From contig NZ_LMNF01000001.1 in NCBI RefSeq assembly GCF_001422485.1, positions 193,900 through 257,899 of the forward strand: a stretch of DNA of 64,000 nt. The letters are read 5' to 3'. Each line of letters opens with the position of its first letter. Position 1 is the stretch's first letter. Below the pieces are notes generated by a model that saw nothing but the letters and a program-made list of their open reading frames with translations, did no database searches and was not told the DNA's origin. The DNA is from Agreia sp. Leaf283. GTDB lineage: Bacteria; Actinomycetota; Actinomycetes; Actinomycetales; Microbacteriaceae. Shown piece after piece: positions 15,956 through 23,921 of this stretch. Made by a program: the position numbers and the translations under genes.

Positions 15956-17350
15956 ATGAGCGAGAAAACGGCGCGCCACCCGTACTCCGTGCTGCACGAT
16001 CGGTACCGCATCGACTCCTTCGTCGGCAAAGGCGGAATGGCCTCCGTCTATCGCGCACACGACCAGATGCTCGGTCGAGACGTGGCGGTGAAGCTCTTCG
16101 AGCCCGCACCGGCCAACACCGAGGAGCTTGCGCGCCAGCATCACGAGCTCGCCGTGCTCGCCAGCCTGAACCACCCGAGCCTGGTCACGCTCCACGATGC
16201 GGGAATCGACCGCACCGACCCCGACAACCCGCGTCGCTTCCTGGTCATGGAACTCGTGAAGGGCAAGAACCTCAAAGAGGCGCTCGCCGAGGGGCCGATG
16301 ACCCGTCGCCAGGTCGCCCAGCTCGCATACGACCTCGCCGAAGGACTCGAGTACGCCCACCACCACGGCGTGGTTCACCGCGACGTGAAGCCGGCAAACA
16401 TCCTGCTGGCCGAGTACACGAGCCACGGCGTGCGCACGCGGGCGAAGCTCGCCGACTTCGGCATCGCCCAGTCGCCCAGGAGCCTGCCCGAGAGCAGCGG
16501 CTCCGCCACGGGAACCGCCGCGTACCTCAGCCCGGAACAGGCCCGAGGCGAGGCGCTCGGCCCCGCGAGCGACGTGTACTCGCTCGGCCTTGTGCTGCTC
16601 GAAGCATTGAGCGGCCACCCCTCGTTCAGCGGTCCGAAGCTGCAGGCCGCGATGGCGCGGCTCCTCGACGACCCCGAGGTGCCCGACGACCTGCCCGTCG
16701 ACTGGCGGATCGTGCTCACCGGCATGACCTCGCGCACGATCGCCGACCGGCCGGCCCTGGGCGAGATCATCCTGTTCTTCCGTCGTGCCTTCCTGACCGA
16801 CTCGGCTCGGCATGGCGCACCGGCGGCCTCGGTGCTGCCTCACGACGAAGCTGCCCGTCTCGCCGCCGTCAGGCGCTACGACGTGCTCGACACCCCCGCC
16901 GACGGCACCTTCGACCGCATCACGGCCCTCGCCGCCCGACTCTTCGACGTTCCCATCGCCATCGTCAGCATCGTCGATCTCGACCGCATCTGGTTCAAGT
17001 CGCATCACGGCCTGGAGATCTCGGAGACGGGCCGCGACGCCGGCCTCTGCGCCTCCGCCATCCTCGGCGGCGAGGCGTGGGTGGTGGATGACGCGTCATT
17101 CGACCCGCGGGCGATGGCCAATCCGCTCGTGGCCGGGGAGTTCGGACTGAGGTTCTACGCCGGAGTGCCCCTCACCACGCGTGACGGGCACAACCTCGGC
17201 ACCCTCTGCGTGCTCGACTTCGAGCCCCGCCAGACGAGCCCGGACGAGCTCGAGACCCTGACGGACCTCGCCGCGATGGTCATGAACGAACTGGAACTCC
17301 GCCTCGAGCTGCGCCGCGCTTCCGGCGCCACGGAGACGGTCAGCCCTTAG
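15956..17350 (+). CDS. cytoplasmic Ser/Thr protein kinase fused to a GAF domain
   Basis: 464 aa. The kinase domain occupies residues about 17-280: glycine loop GKGGMASVY, Lys46 in VAVKLFEP, HRDVKPANIL with Asp143, DFG at 167-169 and YLSPEQ at the activation segment. Residues about 297-450 form a GAF domain (RYDVLDTPADGTFDRITALAARLFDVPIAIVSIVDLDRIWFKSHHGL). No membrane segment, PASTA repeat or forkhead domain, unlike PknB. A GAF sensor on a soluble Hanks-type kinase suggests small-ligand or redox control. The upstream 160 bp contain no gene. Confidence 0.92.
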   Translation: MSEKTARHPYSVLHDRYRIDSFVGKGGMASVYRAHDQMLGRDVAVKLFEPAPANTEELARQHHELAVLASLNHPSLVTLHDAGIDRTDPDNPRRFLVMELVKGKNLKEALAEGPMTRRQVAQLAYDLAEGLEYAHHHGVVHRDVKPANILLAEYTSHGVRTRAKLADFGIAQSPRSLPESSGSATGTAAYLSPEQARGEALGPASDVYSLGLVLLEALSGHPSFSGPKLQAAMARLLDDPEVPDDLPVDWRIVLTGMTSRTIADRPALGEIILFFRRAFLTDSARHGAPAASVLPHDEAARLAAVRRYDVLDTPADGTFDRITALAARLFDVPIAIVSIVDLDRIWFKSHHGLEISETGRDAGLCASAILGGEAWVVDDASFDPRAMANPLVAGEFGLRFYAGVPLTTRDGHNLGTLCVLDFEPRQTSPDELETLTDLAAMVMNELELRLELRRASGATETVSP

Positions 17351-17353
17351 TCC

Positions 17354-18295
17354 TTAGAATCCGGCAGAGGCGTCGTCGAGCAGGGCGATCTCCGAAGCGG
17401 TGAGCCCGAGGCGGGCGCCTTCGAGCAGATCGGGCAGCTGCTCGATCGTGCGGGCACTGGCGATCGGCGCGACCACGGTCGGCCGGGCCAGCAGCCAGGC
17501 CAACGCGACGCTCGCGATCGCGACGCCCCGCGCATCCGCCACCGTCGCCAACGCGGAGACGACGCCGAGGCCCTCGTCTGTCAGGTAGCTCTTCGCACCC
17601 GCCCCGCGGCTGCTCTGGTCGAGGTCGGCGGCCGTGCGGTACTTGCCGGTCAGGAATCCGCTCGCGAGTCCGTAGTAGGGCAGAACACCGAGGTCGTTCC
17701 GCTCGGCAACGGGAGCGAGGTGCTGCTCGAAGGCGGAACGATGCACGAGGTTGTAGTGGGGCTGCAGGGCGACAGGGGCTGCGAAGCCGTTTCGACGGGC
17801 GATGCCGACCCACTCGGAGACCCGCTCGGCCGTGAAGTTCGAGATGCCGACGTAGCGCACCTTGCCGGCGGTGACCAGCGCATCGAAGGCGGCCACCGTC
17901 TCTTCGAGAGGAGTGTTCTCGTCGTCGTAGTGCGCGTAGTAGAGATCGATGTAGTCGGTGCCGAGACGCGTGAGGCTCGCGTCGGCCGCCGCGGCGACCG
18001 TGCGCGCCGAGAGACCGCGGAACTCGGGGTGCTGGCTCACCTTGGTCGCGATCACGACATCCGATCGGTTGCCCGCGTCCGCCATCCATCGGCCGATGAT
18101 CGTCTCGGACTCGCCACCCGAGTTGCCGGGAACCCAGGCGGAGTAGGCATCGGCGGTGTCGATCAGGTCTCCCCCGCCGGCGATGAACGCGTCGAGCACG
18201 GCCCGCGACGACGGCTCGTCGCTCGTCCAGCCGAACGTGTTGCCCCCGAGAGCCAGGGGAAAAACGGTGAGATCCGATGAACCGATTGTGGTCAC
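17354..18295 (-). CDS. aldo/keto reductase
   Basis: 313 aa from the GTG at 18295, preceded by GAAGGAG. An NADPH-dependent (alpha/beta)8 barrel reductase of the YajO/IolS-like group: LIDTADAYSAW carries the Asp-Tyr pair, ATKVSQ the Lys and YIDLYYAHYDD the catalytic His position (HYDD). The C-terminal TVVAPIASARTIEQL is the cofactor-phosphate site. The substrate is unknown. The TetR regulator transcribed divergently at 18582 is a likely controller. Confidence 0.9.
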   Translation of the reverse strand: MTTIGSSDLTVFPLALGGNTFGWTSDEPSSRAVLDAFIAGGGDLIDTADAYSAWVPGNSGGESETIIGRWMADAGNRSDVVIATKVSQHPEFRGLSARTVAAAADASLTRLGTDYIDLYYAHYDDENTPLEETVAAFDALVTAGKVRYVGISNFTAERVSEWVGIARRNGFAAPVALQPHYNLVHRSAFEQHLAPVAERNDLGVLPYYGLASGFLTGKYRTAADLDQSSRGAGAKSYLTDEGLGVVSALATVADARGVAIASVALAWLLARPTVVAPIASARTIEQLPDLLEGARLGLTASEIALLDDASAGF

Positions 18296-18509
18296 GACAC
18301 ACTCCTTCGACTGTTTTACATCACTGAGAACCACCACGTACTTTAGAACGGGCCACCCGCCCGGCAGGCCGCAGTCGTTCCGCAGACAAGATACCCCCGA
18401 ATCCCTCCCAATCGAGTGAAAGGGGTGATCTATGAGGTGAAAGCTTCGATGCCGGAGACTCTCGCGCTTCCCCTCTGACCGATCTGACGGTATTAGAGAA
18501 TTCCGGCAA

Positions 18510-18528
18510 GTTACTTACAGTGTCTAAC
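18510..18528. promoter_or_regulatory. candidate TetR operator (GTTA-N3-AC-N-GT-N3-TAAC)
   Basis: A 19-bp pseudo-palindrome lies 54 bp before the TetR start, in the 286-bp gap that separates it from the aldo/keto reductase. The rest of the gap (18296-18581) holds no gene I can support. Confidence 0.35.
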
Positions 18529-18568
18529 GATCTTAGTCAAGGCGGTGCTGCAAAGGATACGTCTCGCC

Positions 18569-18574
18569 TATCAT
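18569..18574 (+). promoter_or_regulatory. -10 box TATCAT for a leaderless transcript
   Basis: TATCAT ends 7 nt before the GTG at 18582. Confidence 0.5.
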
Positions 18575-18581
18575 TGCGTTC

Positions 18582-19133
18582 GTGACTGACCCCCGAATCA
18601 AAAGAACCCGCCTGCACGTCCTCGAGACGACCCGTCGTATGCTCTCGGAGCGCAACGGCGAGACGATCACCCTGAGCAGCCTCGCGAAGGAGGCGGAGGT
18701 CTCCCGACGCACGCTCTACGTGCACTGGGGAACCATCGAGCAGGTCATCAGCGAGGCCGTGAGCCTCGCGCCCGGCAGCGACGGATTCGATCCCGAGGGC
18801 CTGTCGAATCGCGAGCGGGTCGTGCACTTCCTGACCAGCGTGCGCGACGGCATCCACGAACCGATCACCAAAGTGGCCCTGACCTCGCTGATCCACCACG
18901 CGACGCAGGAGGACAAGGCCGTCGCATCGATGGACGACATGAGCGACAAGCGCCTCGAGCAGTTGCGTGAGCTCATCGGCCCCGTCACCGAGGAGCAGTT
19001 CGCGCAGCTCGTCGGGCCGGTCTATTTCAGCGAGCTCGTGCTGCACAAGCCTGCATCCGACACGCTCATCGAGAGCCTGGCAGACGTCGCCGTCGAGCTG
19101 GTCGGCGCCGGAGAGCCCGCCGCCTCGAAGTGA
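18582..19133 (+). CDS. TetR/AcrR family transcriptional regulator
   Basis: 183 aa. The N-terminal HTH is clear: TRRMLSERNGETITLSSLAKEAEVSRRTLYVHWGTIEQVISEAV. The C-terminal ligand domain is not assignable. GTG start directly after a -10 box. Likely controls itself and the divergent aldo/keto reductase, given the palindrome in between. Confidence 0.9.
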   Translation: MTDPRIKRTRLHVLETTRRMLSERNGETITLSSLAKEAEVSRRTLYVHWGTIEQVISEAVSLAPGSDGFDPEGLSNRERVVHFLTSVRDGIHEPITKVALTSLIHHATQEDKAVASMDDMSDKRLEQLRELIGPVTEEQFAQLVGPVYFSELVLHKPASDTLIESLADVAVELVGAGEPAASK

Positions 19134-19136
19134 ACT

Positions 19137-19157
19137 GACACGCCGATACGGCGTGTC
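19137..19157 (+). terminator. perfect 9-bp hairpin after the TetR gene
   Basis: GACACGCCG and CGGCGTGTC pair perfectly around an ATA loop, 4 nt after the TetR stop codon, followed by a moderately AT-rich stretch (CTCATTAAT). Confidence 0.7.
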
Positions 19158-19261
19158 CTCATTAATGCGGCTGTCCGACACCGCACCGCGCGATCTACGA
19201 TTGCCGGAGGCGGGGGCGCCCGGCCCCTCCTCTCCTTCGGAGCTTGAGGAATGGGGTCGCG

Positions 19262-19888
19262 GTGATACAGAACCCGGTCTCGCGCGCCGAGCGCCTTCTT
19301 CGGCCGGTGGCCCAGCTGCACGGTCAGACGCGTCTGGTCACCGCCGCCCTGCTGATTCCCGTCTTCGCCGCGGTGTTCTGGTTCACCATCCCCCGCGGAA
19401 CCTGGCCCCGTGTGCTGGTCGCGCTGGTGGTCGTCACCGTTGTCTACGCCCTCGCGTCGTTCCTGCTCTCGCGCGTGTCGATCCGCATCTCGCACGACTG
19501 CGTGAGCGAACGCGGCTTCTTCACCACCAACAGGGTGGCCGGCAAGCGCATCGAGAGCGTCCTCATCCTGACTGTCTACCGGGGTCAGTCGCTCGAGACG
19601 GTTCAGCAGCTCTTCCTGCTCGACACCACCGGCGATGCGCTGCTGCGCATGCGTGGGCAGTTCTGGTCGGTCGACAGCATCGAGGCGTTGGCCTCCGCGT
19701 TCGACGTGCCGGTGCGTCGCGTCGAAGAACCCATCACCCGGGCCGCGCTTCGTCGTGACTACGCGCCGATCCTCTACTGGTTCGAGCGGTGGCCGTTGCT
19801 GGGCGCCGTCGTCTCCGCGGGCGCGATCGCGGGCCTGTCCCTCGTGCTCATCCTGCTGATGTCGCCCGAGAACCTCGTCGTCGGCTAG
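19262..19888 (+). CDS. membrane protein with a PH-like middle domain, function unknown
   Basis: 208 aa from the GTG at 19262; GAGGAA lies 9 nt upstream, which favours it over the TTG at 19244. Two helices near the N-terminus (LVTAALLIPVFAAVFWFTI and VLVALVVVTVVYALASFLL), then a soluble beta-rich part (VSIRISHDCVSERGFFTTNRVAGKRIESVLILTVYRG) resembling bacterial PH domains, and a last helix at the C-terminus. No enzyme motif. The 3' end overlaps the convergent DUF3224 gene by 4 bp. Confidence 0.75.
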   Translation: MIQNPVSRAERLLRPVAQLHGQTRLVTAALLIPVFAAVFWFTIPRGTWPRVLVALVVVTVVYALASFLLSRVSIRISHDCVSERGFFTTNRVAGKRIESVLILTVYRGQSLETVQQLFLLDTTGDALLRMRGQFWSVDSIEALASAFDVPVRRVEEPITRAALRRDYAPILYWFERWPLLGAVVSAGAIAGLSLVLILLMSPENLVVG

Positions 19889-20292
19889 CCCTCGTCGACG
19901 AACCGCAGGGTGAGGGTGAGCGTGTGCCCCTCCTCGTTGTTCGCGTAGATCGCCTCGCCCCGGGCGCCGGCCAGCGCACCTGTGCCCGACCCCGGAACGA
20001 TGCTGCCGAAACTGTGTCCGTCGTCACCCTCGGCGAGCCCGCCGTGCTGGATGACCAGGGATCCGGCGCGACCGCCGATCACGCCGGTGAACAACTCGGA
20101 CGCGACGTACCCGGCGCCGACGGGGTTGCTTGCCATCAGCAGTTCAGCCGCGCTCTCTCCCTCTATGTCGCCGGTGAAGACCTTGGTCACCGTCACCCGG
20201 GCGAGCTCGCTGCGCTCCCCCTCGTCTCCGTAGGAGGACTGCTCCCAGCCGATGATCTCGAAGGGGGCGATGAAGGGAGCGTCGTCGGTCAT
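19885..20292 (-). CDS. DUF3224 domain protein
   Basis: 135 aa, about the usual length for this lipocalin-like family. Conserved parts are FEIIGWEQSSYG, KVFTGDIEGESAAELLMA, and the C-terminal GALAGARGEAIYANNEEGHTLTLTLRF. The function of the family is unknown. It starts 6 nt after a -10 box located in the end of the neighbouring GNAT gene. Confidence 0.85.
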   Translation of the reverse strand: MTDDAPFIAPFEIIGWEQSSYGDEGERSELARVTVTKVFTGDIEGESAAELLMASNPVGAGYVASELFTGVIGGRAGSLVIQHGGLAEGDDGHSFGSIVPGSGTGALAGARGEAIYANNEEGHTLTLTLRFVDEG

Positions 20293-20298
20293 GTGGCG

Positions 20299-20304
20299 AT
20301 CCTA
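20299..20304 (-). promoter_or_regulatory. -10 box TAGGAT for a leaderless transcript
   Basis: Minus-strand TAGGAT, 6 nt before the ATG at 20292, overlapping the stop codon of the GNAT gene. Confidence 0.5.
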
Positions 20305-20880
20305 GAGCGTCATGCCCATCAGCGCACCGACCTCGGGCTCGGCCGGCAGCGCGACGAAGCCGAGTCGCAAGTAGAACGCGATCGCCGACGTGTTCGCCGG
20401 GTCGGCGACGAGGTGCAGACCCGGCACGCCGCGGGCCCGCAACGCGTCTGCGAGGGTCTCGATGAGCATCCGGCCGAGGCCCTGCCTCTGCAGCTCGGGA
20501 AGCAGGTCGATGTGAAGGTGGGCGGGATACTCGTCGACCCCGGGCACGAGCATCCGCTCGGGGCGCAGCCCGGCCGCAAGTACTCCGTGCGGGCCGTCGT
20601 CGGGTGCGTCGGTGGGCACCGCGTGACGCGCGGCGAAAGCGGGAAGCCACTCGGCCCGGTACCGGCGAACGAACTCGCGCGTGTCGGCGGTGCCGAGGAT
20701 GTAGCCCGCGACCCGCTCGCCCGTATCGACGACGAACGCGAGCTCCGGGTCGAGACGGAGGTACGGCGCCGCATACACGTCCGCGAGGATCGCGGGGTCG
20801 CCCTGGCCGGTGCGCACGCAGACATCGAAGACGTGCGACTCGTCGCCCTCTCGAAACGGCCGGATGCGCGGTTCGGCCAT
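20302..20880 (-). CDS. GNAT family N-acetyltransferase
   Basis: 192 aa. Acetyl-CoA binding motif LHIDLLPELQRQGLGRMLIETLADALRARGVPGLHL with FYLRLGFVAL near the end. The family resembles O-GlcNAcase-associated acetyltransferases in overall length. The ATG overlaps the stop of the HerA-like ATPase gene (ATGA), so the two are coupled. The substrate is not known. Confidence 0.88.
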   Translation of the reverse strand: MAEPRIRPFREGDESHVFDVCVRTGQGDPAILADVYAAPYLRLDPELAFVVDTGERVAGYILGTADTREFVRRYRAEWLPAFAARHAVPTDAPDDGPHGVLAAGLRPERMLVPGVDEYPAHLHIDLLPELQRQGLGRMLIETLADALRARGVPGLHLVADPANTSAIAFYLRLGFVALPAEPEVGALMGMTL

Positions 20881-22754
20881 CAGCGTCGGCGCGCGTTGCC
20901 GAAGATGCCGCGCATGACCTCGGTGAGGATGGTCTTCGTCACGGGCGATCCGAGCACCTGCTCCATCGGCGTCTTCGACGATCGGCGGGTCGACGACGAC
21001 CTCGTCGTGGTGCGGCGGGGCTGAGTCTGCCGGGTCATCCGGTCGTACTCGGCGTCGAGCTTCTTCTGCGCGGCCAGTCGCTCCTTCTCGGTCTTGGCGG
21101 CCTGCACCGCGGCTGCCGCCTCGGCCTCGGCCTGAGCGGCGGCGGCGGATGCGGCGTCGAGGCGACGGGCCAGCATCTCCTTCGCCGAGTCGGGGTCGAC
21201 GGCGGTGCCGTAGCGCGCGAGCAGCGGCGAAGCCTGCACGGTGGCCTGCATGTCGGCCGCCGGCGTGGGATCCATCGAACCCTGCGGGGCGCGCATGCGC
21301 GTCCACGCCACCGGAGTGGGCGCGCCCTTCTCGTTCATCACCGTGACGATCGCCTCGCCGATGGCCAGGCTCTGCAGCACCTCGCCGAGGTCGTACTCGC
21401 TGACCGGATACGTCTGCACGGTCTGCCGCAGCGCCTTGGCGTCGTCGGGGGTATGGGCCCTCAGCTGGTGCTGCACGCGCGAACCGAGTTGGGCGAGCAC
21501 ATCGCCCGGAACATCCTTGGGGGTCTGCGTCACGAAGAAGATGCCCACGCCCTTCGAGCGGATGAGGCGCACGGTCTGCGTGATGGCCGACAGGAAGTCC
21601 TTCGAGGCGTTCGCGAAGAGCAGGTGCGCCTCGTCGAAGAAGAACACCAGCTTCGGCTTGTCGATGTCTCCGACCTCGGGGAGGTCGTTCATGAGATCGG
21701 CGAGCAGCCACATGAGGAAGGTGGAGAACAGCGCCGGCTTGTCCTGCACCCCCGGAACCTCGAGGAGGCTGACGATGCCGCGACCGTCGGATGCGAGCCG
21801 CAGGAAGTCGGCCGTGTCGATCTCGGGCTCCCCGAAGAAGACATCGGCGCCCTGGTCGGAGAACGTGATGAGCTCGCGCAGGATCACTCCGACGGTGGCG
21901 GGTGCGAGGCCGCCCAGATCTTTCAGCTCGCCCTTGCCCTCGTCGCTCTGCAGGTAGCTCAGAACCGAACGCAGGTCGGCGAGGTCGACGAGCGGCAGGC
22001 CCTGCGCGTCGGCGTAGTGGAACACCAGCCCGAGGCTCGACTCCTGCGTCTCGTTGAGGCCGAGCACCTTCGACAGCAGCAGCGGCCCGAAACTGGTGAT
22101 CGTCGCGCGGATCGGCACTCCTGTACCGAGGCCGCCGAGGGTGAAGTACTCGGTGGGGAAGGCGGTTGACTTCCAGTCCTGGCCGATGCCGCGGGTGCGG
22201 TCGGTGAGCTTGTCGCTCGATGCGCCGGGCGTGGCGATGCCCGACAGGTCGCCCTTGATGTCGGCCGCGAAGACGGGAACGCCCGCGGCGGAGAGCTGTT
22301 CGGCGAGCCCCTGGAGGGTCTTCGTCTTGCCCGTGCCGGTCGCTCCGGCCACGAGGCCGTGCCTCGCGACCATGCCGAGCGGGATGCGCACCTGCACGTC
22401 GGCGAGCGCCTCGCCGTTGACGAGCGCCCCCATTTGCAGGGCCTCGCCCGCGAAGTCGTAGCCCGCCCGCACAGCGTCGACCGCCGCCTGGCTCAGGGGC
22501 CCGGACGCGACGGGCTGCGGGGATGCGACAGGCTGCGGGGATGCGACGGGCTGCGTGGGCGCGACAGGCTGCGGGGGCGAAACGGGCTCCGGATCGACCG
22601 GCGCTGCAGCGGCCTCCGCCTCAGCGGCTCGCCGTGTGGCCTCAGCGAGCGCCGCCTCGGCCGCATCCGCTGCGGCCTGCGCCGCGGCCGCCGCGGCCTT
22701 CGCCTGCGCGAGTGCGGCAGCAGCATCCTGAACAGAACCGTCGTCGTTCGTCAT
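20880..22754 (-). CDS. HerA-like helicase/ATPase (DUF853)
   Basis: 624 aa. Walker A is GATGTGKTKTL (Lys143) and Walker B KLVFFFDEAHLLF; RTRGIGQDWKSTAFPTEYFTLGGLGTGVP and VFFVTQTPKDVPGDVLAQLGSRVQHQLRA are DUF853 hallmarks. The group is related to HerA/FtsK-type DNA-translocating ATPases; the cellular role is unclear. The N-terminus has an Ala-rich coiled coil (residues 10-50) and a PVASPQ repeat (63-84); another Ala-rich coiled coil precedes a basic Ser/Thr/Arg segment near the C-terminus. Starts 6 nt after a -10 box and is coupled to the GNAT. Confidence 0.88.
   Translation of the reverse strand: MTNDDGSVQDAAAALAQAKAAAAAAQAAADAAEAALAEATRRAAEAEAAAAPVDPEPVSPPQPVAPTQPVASPQPVASPQPVASGPLSQAAVDAVRAGYDFAGEALQMGALVNGEALADVQVRIPLGMVARHGLVAGATGTGKTKTLQGLAEQLSAAGVPVFAADIKGDLSGIATPGASSDKLTDRTRGIGQDWKSTAFPTEYFTLGGLGTGVPIRATITSFGPLLLSKVLGLNETQESSLGLVFHYADAQGLPLVDLADLRSVLSYLQSDEGKGELKDLGGLAPATVGVILRELITFSDQGADVFFGEPEIDTADFLRLASDGRGIVSLLEVPGVQDKPALFSTFLMWLLADLMNDLPEVGDIDKPKLVFFFDEAHLLFANASKDFLSAITQTVRLIRSKGVGIFFVTQTPKDVPGDVLAQLGSRVQHQLRAHTPDDAKALRQTVQTYPVSEYDLGEVLQSLAIGEAIVTVMNEKGAPTPVAWTRMRAPQGSMDPTPAADMQATVQASPLLARYGTAVDPDSAKEMLARRLDAASAAAAQAEAEAAAAVQAAKTEKERLAAQKKLDAEYDRMTRQTQPRRTTTRSSSTRRSSKTPMEQVLGSPVTKTILTEVMRGIFGNARRR
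22507..22578. repeat. four tandem 18-bp units inside the DUF853 gene
   Basis: Units start at 22507, 22525, 22543 and 22561, each differing at a few positions. They encode the PVASPQ-type hexapeptide repeat in the linker between coiled coil and ATPase domain. Copy number could vary among strains. Confidence 0.8.
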
Positions 22755-22760
22755 ACACAG

Positions 22761-22766
22761 ACTCTA
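22761..22766 (-). promoter_or_regulatory. -10 box TAGAGT for a leaderless transcript
   Basis: Minus-strand TAGAGT, 6 nt before the ATG at 22754. Confidence 0.55.
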
Positions 22767-22834
22767 CCGACGAAGCCCGCGCTCCGATCGACGAGTCGAC
22801 TTGCCTCGTTTCGCCGCCTTCCCGGGCGACAACG

Positions 22835-22856
22835 CGGCAGATTCGGGCAACTCGGC
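22835..22856. repeat. left copy of a 22-bp inverted repeat flanking the DUF559 gene
   Basis: Its 22 bases (core GGCAGATTCGGGCAACTC) are the exact reverse complement of 23826-23847. It lies 52 bp before the chosen start of the DUF559 gene. A degenerate partner (from about 22796, TTGCC then TCGCCG) may make it half of an eroded hairpin. Confidence 0.85.
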
Positions 22857-22908
22857 AACGCTGTGGACAACTTCTGTGAGCATTCACGATTGTGGGCATA
22901 GTGAGCGG

Positions 22909-23826
22909 GTGAGTCCGGTCCCTCCCAAGCGAATCGTGTTCCCGCCCCGCGCGTTCACGGTGGCCGAGGCCCGAGCGAACGGTGTCACGGAGAAGCGCCT
23001 CCGCGCCCGCGACCTGACGACGCCGTTCCACGGCCTACGCCTCCGCGCCGGATGGGAAGACGGTCTTCCGCCTGCGATGGTGTTCGAGGAGAGGTGCCGC
23101 GCTCTGGCACAGACCCTTCCTCCCGAGGCGGCCTTCAGTCATGCGACCGCCGCAGCCCTGCACCGCCTGCCCCTGCCGACCGAGTTGCAGAACTCACCTC
23201 TGCACGTGACGGTGCCTCGTGGCCGGCGCGCGCCTCACCGGCACGGAGTGGTCGGGCATCAAGCCACTCTGTCGCCCGGCGATGTCGATTCCCGGTTCGG
23301 CTTCGGGGCGACAACGCCCGAACGCACCTGGTGCGATCTGGCTGCGGTTCTCGCCCTTGCGCCGCTGGTAGCGATCGGCGACCGTCTCATCCACCGCTCC
23401 CTCCCCCGGACAGACCTCGCCCGTCTCGCTCTCGCCGTCACCAACCACGGTTCCGGGCGGGGTGCCAGGCTTCTCGCCCGGGCACTTCCGATGCTCGACG
23501 ACGGCAGCGAATCACCGATGGAGTCATGGCAGCGGGTGATCATCATTCTGGCGGGGCTGCCCACGCCCGTCACCAACTACGAGGTATTCGACGATCGGGG
23601 CGTCTTCGTGGCGCGCGTCGATCTCGCATACCCCGCCCTGAAGATCTCGATGGACTACGAGGGTGACCACCACCGCACCGACAAGAAGCAGTGGCGCCGC
23701 GACATCGCTCGATTCAGAAGGCTGAAGACGATCGGCTGGGACGCGAAGCGCTACACAGCCGACGACCTCACGGCGCCCGACGAGTTCATCGCCGATCTGG
23801 CGGCCTCGATTCGGGCCCGGTCGTAG
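22909..23826 (+). CDS. DUF559/AbiEi-type protein with a PD-(D/E)XK-like nuclease domain
   Basis: 305 aa from the GTG at 22909; GTG 22876 and TTG 22801 are possible but would read into the repeat. The N-terminus (RAFTVAEARANGVTEKRLRARDLTTPFHGLRL) looks like the winged-helix start of AbiEi-type antitoxins. The C-terminal 80 residues (MESWQRVIIILAGLPTPVTNYEV...ARVDLAYPALKISMDYEGDHHRTDKKQWRRDIARFRRL) match DUF559, a Vsr-like nuclease fold with Asp and Glu in the right order. No toxin partner (AbiEii) lies nearby. The gene is bracketed by a perfect 22-bp inverted repeat whose right copy begins at the last base of the stop codon. Confidence 0.82.
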   Translation: MSPVPPKRIVFPPRAFTVAEARANGVTEKRLRARDLTTPFHGLRLRAGWEDGLPPAMVFEERCRALAQTLPPEAAFSHATAAALHRLPLPTELQNSPLHVTVPRGRRAPHRHGVVGHQATLSPGDVDSRFGFGATTPERTWCDLAAVLALAPLVAIGDRLIHRSLPRTDLARLALAVTNHGSGRGARLLARALPMLDDGSESPMESWQRVIIILAGLPTPVTNYEVFDDRGVFVARVDLAYPALKISMDYEGDHHRTDKKQWRRDIARFRRLKTIGWDAKRYTADDLTAPDEFIADLAASIRARS

Positions 23827-23886
23827 CCGAGTTGCCCGAATCTGCCGCCTGGCAGGCGGTCGAGCGGGCAGATTCGTGCAACTCGA
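23826..23886. repeat. palindromic repeat: right copy of the inverted repeat plus a third degenerate copy
   Basis: 23826-23847 is the reverse complement of 22835-22856. A third copy in the left orientation (23866-23885, GGGCAGATTCGTGCAACTCG) pairs with 23828-23846 over 19 bp with one mismatch; the loop contains a further 6-bp stem (CCGCCT/AGGCGG, 23845-23859). It lies between convergent genes and could also terminate transcription from both sides. Confidence 0.8.
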
Positions 23887-23921
23887 CGTCGCGCAGAGCC
23901 GGGGCGGGCGGGCGGGCGGGC

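Noticed and set aside
15142-17091. A 649-codon open frame on the plus strand
   Set aside because: It overlaps the DUF6328, GNAT and kinase genes out of frame and has no domain-like sequence.
18425-18478. 17-aa GTG-initiated ORF in the gap upstream of the TetR gene
   Set aside because: Ribosome site is poor, there is no -10 box at the right distance, and it stops far from the next gene.
18321-18509. 62-codon minus-strand ORF in the same gap
   Set aside because: No start signal, no recognisable features, and its composition is that of non-coding high-GC DNA.
22507-22578. Tandem 18-bp units considered as a CRISPR-like array
   Set aside because: Units are contiguous without spacers and are in frame within the DUF853 coding sequence.
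22909-23826. Reading the DUF559 gene as half of an AbiE toxin-antitoxin pair
   Set aside because: No nucleotidyltransferase (AbiEii) gene is adjacent; neighbours are an ATPase and a racemase-type enzyme.
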